From contig OZ244902.1 of the NCBI GenBank assembly GCA_965221635.1, forward strand, positions 186,001-250,000: DNA of 64,000 nucleotides, in the 5' to 3' direction. The position numbers were made by a program, and so were the translations under genes. Shown piece by piece: positions 61,616-64,000 of this stretch (the first letter of the stretch is position 1; the number at the start of each line of letters is the position of its first letter). The notes under the pieces were generated by a model. It was not told where the DNA came from. It saw only the letters and a list, made by a program, of their open reading frames with translations, and did not search any database. Source of the DNA: JAAXHB01 sp965221635 (GTDB lineage: Bacteria; Actinomycetota; Acidimicrobiia; Acidimicrobiales; Aldehydirespiratoraceae).

Positions 61616-62788
61616 ATGAACACAAACCCCCAAACTCTGACACAAACGGAGCATCAATCCACACTGGAGGTGCGAGTCGCCGGGCAGGATCCCACACGGT
61701 TGGGTGACGCCGATCTCGACGCCCGCATCGTGGAGTTGGGCCGGGCACGGGCACGCCTGGACGGGATGATGGCCCAAGCCCTCGCCGAGAAACAATCCCG
61801 CGACGGCCAGCACGCCGCGGTGGAGGTGCTGCGCTGGCGGCTCAAGCTGTCCAGCACCCAGGCACAAGCCGAAACCAAACTCGCCGCAGCCCTCGCCGAC
61901 GGCCTGGGCGACACCATGGCTGCGATGGCAGCCGGGGAGATCCACGCCGCGCACGCCCGGGTGATCATCAACGCCCAAGGCAACGAGGACTACCACAACG
62001 AAACCGAACTGCTGCGCATGGCCGCCACCGAACCCCCCGACCGTCTCCGGCGCATGGTGCGCAAATGGTGGACCCCAGACCCCGACTCCAATGCACGCAC
62101 CCAACGTCAGCACGACAACCGCGCCGCGTCGTTCAAACGTCAAGACGACGGCACTTGGGAACTATGGGGCCGCTTCGACACAGACACCGGCAAGATGATC
62201 AGCCTCGGCATCGCCGGCATGATGCGCCACCTCAAGGTTTGCGAGTCCACCCGCAGCAGCCTCCCGGACGAAAGAACGCCCCAACAACGCCGAGCCGATG
62301 CCATAGCGCGTTTGTTGATCGGCGCCGACCCGCACAAGGTCGAACACGCCACCGTGATCGTCACCGCGCAGGTCGACACCGAACAGGGCACGATCGGCGG
62401 GTTCCGCTACGACGACGGCACCCCCGTCGCCAACGAACGCCTCGGGCAGGTGCTCGCCAACGCCGATTTGGTGCCCGCAGTGTTTGACACCACCGGACGA
62501 CCGTTGTGGATCGGCCGGGCACAACGAGCAGCCACCGCCGCCCAACGTTTGGCGCTGGCCGCAAGAGACGGTGGATGTGTCGGATGTGACACCCCCGCCG
62601 AGCACTGCGACGCCCACCACATCAAATGGTGGTCACAAGGCGGACCCACCGACATCGACAACCTCGCCCTGGTCTGCCCAAACTGCCACAACCAAATCCA
62701 CAAAGGCGGCGCCAAAATCCGCCCCGACCCCAACCACCCCGCCACCTACCAACTAACACCCCCACCCCAACACGCCAAAGCCGCCTAA
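61616..62788 (+). CDS. DUF222-HNH endonuclease domain protein (13E12 type)
   Basis: The 390-residue protein has an N-terminal helical DUF222 region (ARIVELGRARARLDGMMAQ; GEIHAAHARVIINA) and a C-terminal HNH domain with CVGC, CDAHHIKWWSQGG, DNLALVCPNCHNQIH. Actinobacterial genomes carry many copies; their role is unsettled. The HNH residues look intact. Its promoter is immediately upstream, so it is transcribed alone. Confidence 0.92.
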   Translation: MNTNPQTLTQTEHQSTLEVRVAGQDPTRLGDADLDARIVELGRARARLDGMMAQALAEKQSRDGQHAAVEVLRWRLKLSSTQAQAETKLAAALADGLGDTMAAMAAGEIHAAHARVIINAQGNEDYHNETELLRMAATEPPDRLRRMVRKWWTPDPDSNARTQRQHDNRAASFKRQDDGTWELWGRFDTDTGKMISLGIAGMMRHLKVCESTRSSLPDERTPQQRRADAIARLLIGADPHKVEHATVIVTAQVDTEQGTIGGFRYDDGTPVANERLGQVLANADLVPAVFDTTGRPLWIGRAQRAATAAQRLALAARDGGCVGCDTPAEHCDAHHIKWWSQGGPTDIDNLALVCPNCHNQIHKGGAKIRPDPNHPATYQLTPPPQHAKAA

Positions 62789-62844
62789 CCCCCACGCCCG
62801 CTGCCCACCGCAGCCAGCGGGAAACCACTGGGAAGACACCCACA

Positions 62845-62865
62845 CGTCCCGAGACTTAAGGGACG
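62845..62865. terminator. Hairpin between convergent HNH and antitoxin genes
   Basis: CGTCCC (62845-62850) and GGGACG (62860-62865) form a six-base stem with a nine-base loop. It is placed to stop transcription from either side, although no T-run follows. Confidence 0.3.
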
Positions 62866-62908
62866 GTGACTTCCTCCCGCGCCATGCAGGCGACACTCGT
62901 ACCGCTGA

Positions 62909-63190
62909 TCAGGGGTTGAGCACTCTGTCGGGATTGGATTCTGCTTCCCACTCGACGTCGATGGGAGACACGATGTCGCCCAGGATCTCCATCCGTCCGC
63001 GATCAATCCCGAACAGCGTTTTGGGCTTCTGGCGGCACGGCACGAGACGGGCAGTGGGGTGGCCGTTCTTGATGATGACGATCTGCTCACCGGTGGTGGC
63101 CACTTCGTCCATGAGTTCCAGGCAGTTGGCCTTGAATTCGGACGCCTCCACGGTGCGGGGCTCAGCGGGGATGTCTGCATTGGCATCCAT
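62909..63190 (-). CDS. Phd/YefM-type antitoxin, no toxin partner seen
   Basis: The 93-residue protein has the Phd fold start (VEASEFKANCLELMDEV; EQIVIIKNGHPTARLVPCR) and a C-terminal tail that would bind a toxin. ATG 63190 has GAAGAGAG upstream; GTG 63223 is an alternative. Only about 120 non-coding bases separate it from the convergent HNH gene, so the usual downstream toxin gene is missing. Confidence 0.85.
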   Translation of the reverse strand: MDANADIPAEPRTVEASEFKANCLELMDEVATTGEQIVIIKNGHPTARLVPCRQKPKTLFGIDRGRMEILGDIVSPIDVEWEAESNPDRVLNP

Positions 63191-63312
63191 GTCTCGGCTC
63201 TCTTCAGGTTTGCGCAATGTCACGAAGTTTAACGATACTCATCATTATCACCCTCGCAACGTGCGCCCAAAATCGGACCACTAACCGGTGCCAGACATCG
63301 GTGACGCGCATG

Positions 63313-63326
63313 GCAATGTGCATTGC
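63313..63326 (+). promoter_or_regulatory. Palindromic operator upstream of RHH/MazF module
   Basis: GCAATGTGCATTGC is a perfect palindrome (6+2+6), ending seven bases before the -10 hexamer. This is the expected type and position for autoregulation by the antitoxin. Confidence 0.55.
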
Positions 63327-63333
63327 ACTTCGG

Positions 63334-63339
63334 TATGCT
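63334..63339 (+). promoter_or_regulatory. -10 element of leaderless antitoxin promoter
   Basis: TATGCT ends six bases before ATG 63346, and no ribosome-binding site is present. Confidence 0.55.
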
Positions 63340-63345
63340 GTGGGC

Positions 63346-63594
63346 ATGGTACAATTTGTGACGCGGGTCGGGGACGAACTCGCAGATGCCGTTGACGAGC
63401 TTGTTGAGGCTGGGGTCGTTTCGAGTCGTTCCGAGGCAGTACGGCTTGGCCTTGAGCAGTTCGTGGATCGCTGTCGTCGCAATGAGATCGGGGCGCGAAT
63501 CGCCCGCGGCTATCGGGCACATCCACAGCGCGACGACGAAATCGCTTGGGCCGATGAGGCGACGGTGAGGATGATCGCCGAGGAACCTTGGTGA
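63346..63594 (+). CDS. Ribbon-helix-helix antitoxin
   Basis: This 82-residue protein has a short beta strand (MVQFVTRVGDELADAVDEL), then SSRSEAVRLGLEQFV, the pattern of RHH DNA-binding antitoxins such as ParD/MazE-type partners. The acidic C-terminal tail should neutralise the toxin. It overlaps the toxin gene by four bases (GTGA). A longer in-frame start at 63310 would place the operator palindrome inside the coding region. Confidence 0.85.
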   Translation: MVQFVTRVGDELADAVDELVEAGVVSSRSEAVRLGLEQFVDRCRRNEIGARIARGYRAHPQRDDEIAWADEATVRMIAEEPW

Positions 63595-63908
63595 ACGTGT
63601 CGCCAAGGCAAGGCGAGATTTGGTGGGCAGAAGCCGAAGGCAAGCGACGACCGGTACTGATCGTCACACGCAGCGACGCTGTTTCGCTACTGACATGGAT
63701 CGTTGTCGCGCCGGTGACACGGACCATTCGTCGGATTCCCACCGAAGTCCGGTTAGGGGCGAGTCATGGACTCCCTGAAGAGTGTGTCGCGTCATTTGAC
63801 AACCTGCAGCCGATTCGACGCTCCTTCCTCACGCAACGCGTGGGGGTGCTTGGGATCGAGCAGCTTGATGAGATCTGCCGGGCGCTTCGGGCGCTTGCCG
63901 ACTGTTGA
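63591..63908 (+). CDS. MazF/PemK-family toxin
   Basis: The 105-residue protein has the PemK/MazF fold: RQGEIWWAEAEGKRRPVLIVT, IVVAPVTRTIRRIPTEV and CVASFDNLQPIRRS. Family members are sequence-specific mRNA endoribonucleases. GTG 63591 overlaps the antitoxin stop. The fold appears complete. Confidence 0.92.
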   Translation: MNVSPRQGEIWWAEAEGKRRPVLIVTRSDAVSLLTWIVVAPVTRTIRRIPTEVRLGASHGLPEECVASFDNLQPIRRSFLTQRVGVLGIEQLDEICRALRALADC

Positions 63909-63909
63909 T

Positions 63910-64000
63910 CTACGAGGCGCCAACCAGCAGCCGACAGCACAAGCCGGTCACGCCGATGGCAATGCCCGCCACTTCCCGGCGAGTCAGCCCCCGGGAAACC
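63910..64000 (-). CDS. C-terminal end of an unknown protein (cut by window edge)
   Basis: An open frame enters from the right edge and reads VSRGLTRREVAGIAIGVTGL, then CCRLVGAS, ending at TAG (63910-63912). It is too short to identify. It would converge on the MazF gene with a one-base gap. It could be a shadow frame. Confidence 0.3.
   Translation of the reverse strand, partial: VSRGLTRREVAGIAIGVTGLCCRLLVGAS

Noticed and set aside
62789..62908. Hairpin region considered as the end of an IS200/IS605 element or its guide RNA
   Set aside because: No transposase or TnpB coding sequence is found, and the hairpin alone is not diagnostic.

Overview
The window is high-GC DNA with many GTG starts, frequent 4-base stop/start overlaps (GTGA, ATGA, TTGA) and several apparently leaderless starts. 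Gene content points to an actinobacterium, most likely an Acidimicrobiia-type lineage: P450/3Fe-4S ferredoxin pairs, a DUF222-HNH protein, a PdtaS-type histidine kinase, DUF3107, Mrp, myo-inositol-phosphate synthase, CaiB/BaiF CoA-transferases and LLM flavin enzymes. A complete System I (Ccm) cytochrome c maturation operon, unusual for classical Actinobacteria, also fits. Taxonomy is inferred from gene content only.

Layout. (1) 1-18.2 kb is a catabolic region: a broken P450, ferredoxin and second P450; a TTC38-like TPR protein and an acyl-CoA dehydrogenase; a MarR regulator overlapping an aldehyde dehydrogenase; an AT-richer patch with a LuxR-type regulator, a tiny ORF and a kelch-like lipoprotein; an SDR divergent from an acetoacetate-decarboxylase-fold enzyme; a P450 coupled to a LigB-type extradiol dioxygenase; and a gamma-glutamyl-type group (class I amidotransferase, glutamine-synthetase-like ligase, acyl-CoA dehydrogenase-like protein, alpha/beta hydrolase, PuuD-like hydrolase). 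(2) 18.3-22.2 kb holds housekeeping genes: GDPD, PdtaS, DUF3107, Mrp. (3) 22.3-28.3 kb is an island with an OLD-like AAA ATPase, a DUF3179 lipoprotein and a large N6-adenine methyltransferase. (4) 28.5-35.8 kb is ccmABCDEFG plus a ccmH-ccmI fusion on the minus strand. (5) 36-45.6 kb is mixed: SDR, S33 peptidase lipoprotein, dimeric-barrel protein, inositol-phosphate synthase, a surface protein, a class III aminotransferase and a DUF4377 lipoprotein. (6) 45.6-58.4 kb is one long minus-strand run opposite a divergent GntR regulator: ABC importer (binding protein, ATPase, permease), LLM oxidoreductase, enamidase-like amidohydrolase, fused HMG-CoA-synthase-like/DUF35 protein, thiolase, TIGR04255 protein, double-length CaiB/BaiF protein and a BsaP-like zinc-ribbon protein. 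(7) 58.4-64 kb has a gamma-glutamyltransferase, a Nudix hydrolase, a DUF222-HNH protein, an orphan Phd antitoxin and an RHH/MazF toxin-antitoxin pair.

The best candidate for an undescribed system is block 6. It reads as uptake, oxidation, cyclic-amide opening, CoA activation and C-C bond chemistry under one GntR regulator. Its HMGS-like/DUF35 fusion lacks the expected catalytic cysteine and all four zinc-ribbon cysteines. A second recurring signal is short tandem repeats that begin at or contain the stop codon of the preceding gene (1.7, 4.3, 36.0, 36.9 and 49.4 kb). A third is a recurring -10 element 6-7 bases upstream of start codons (17.5, 57.6, 61.6 and 63.3 kb).
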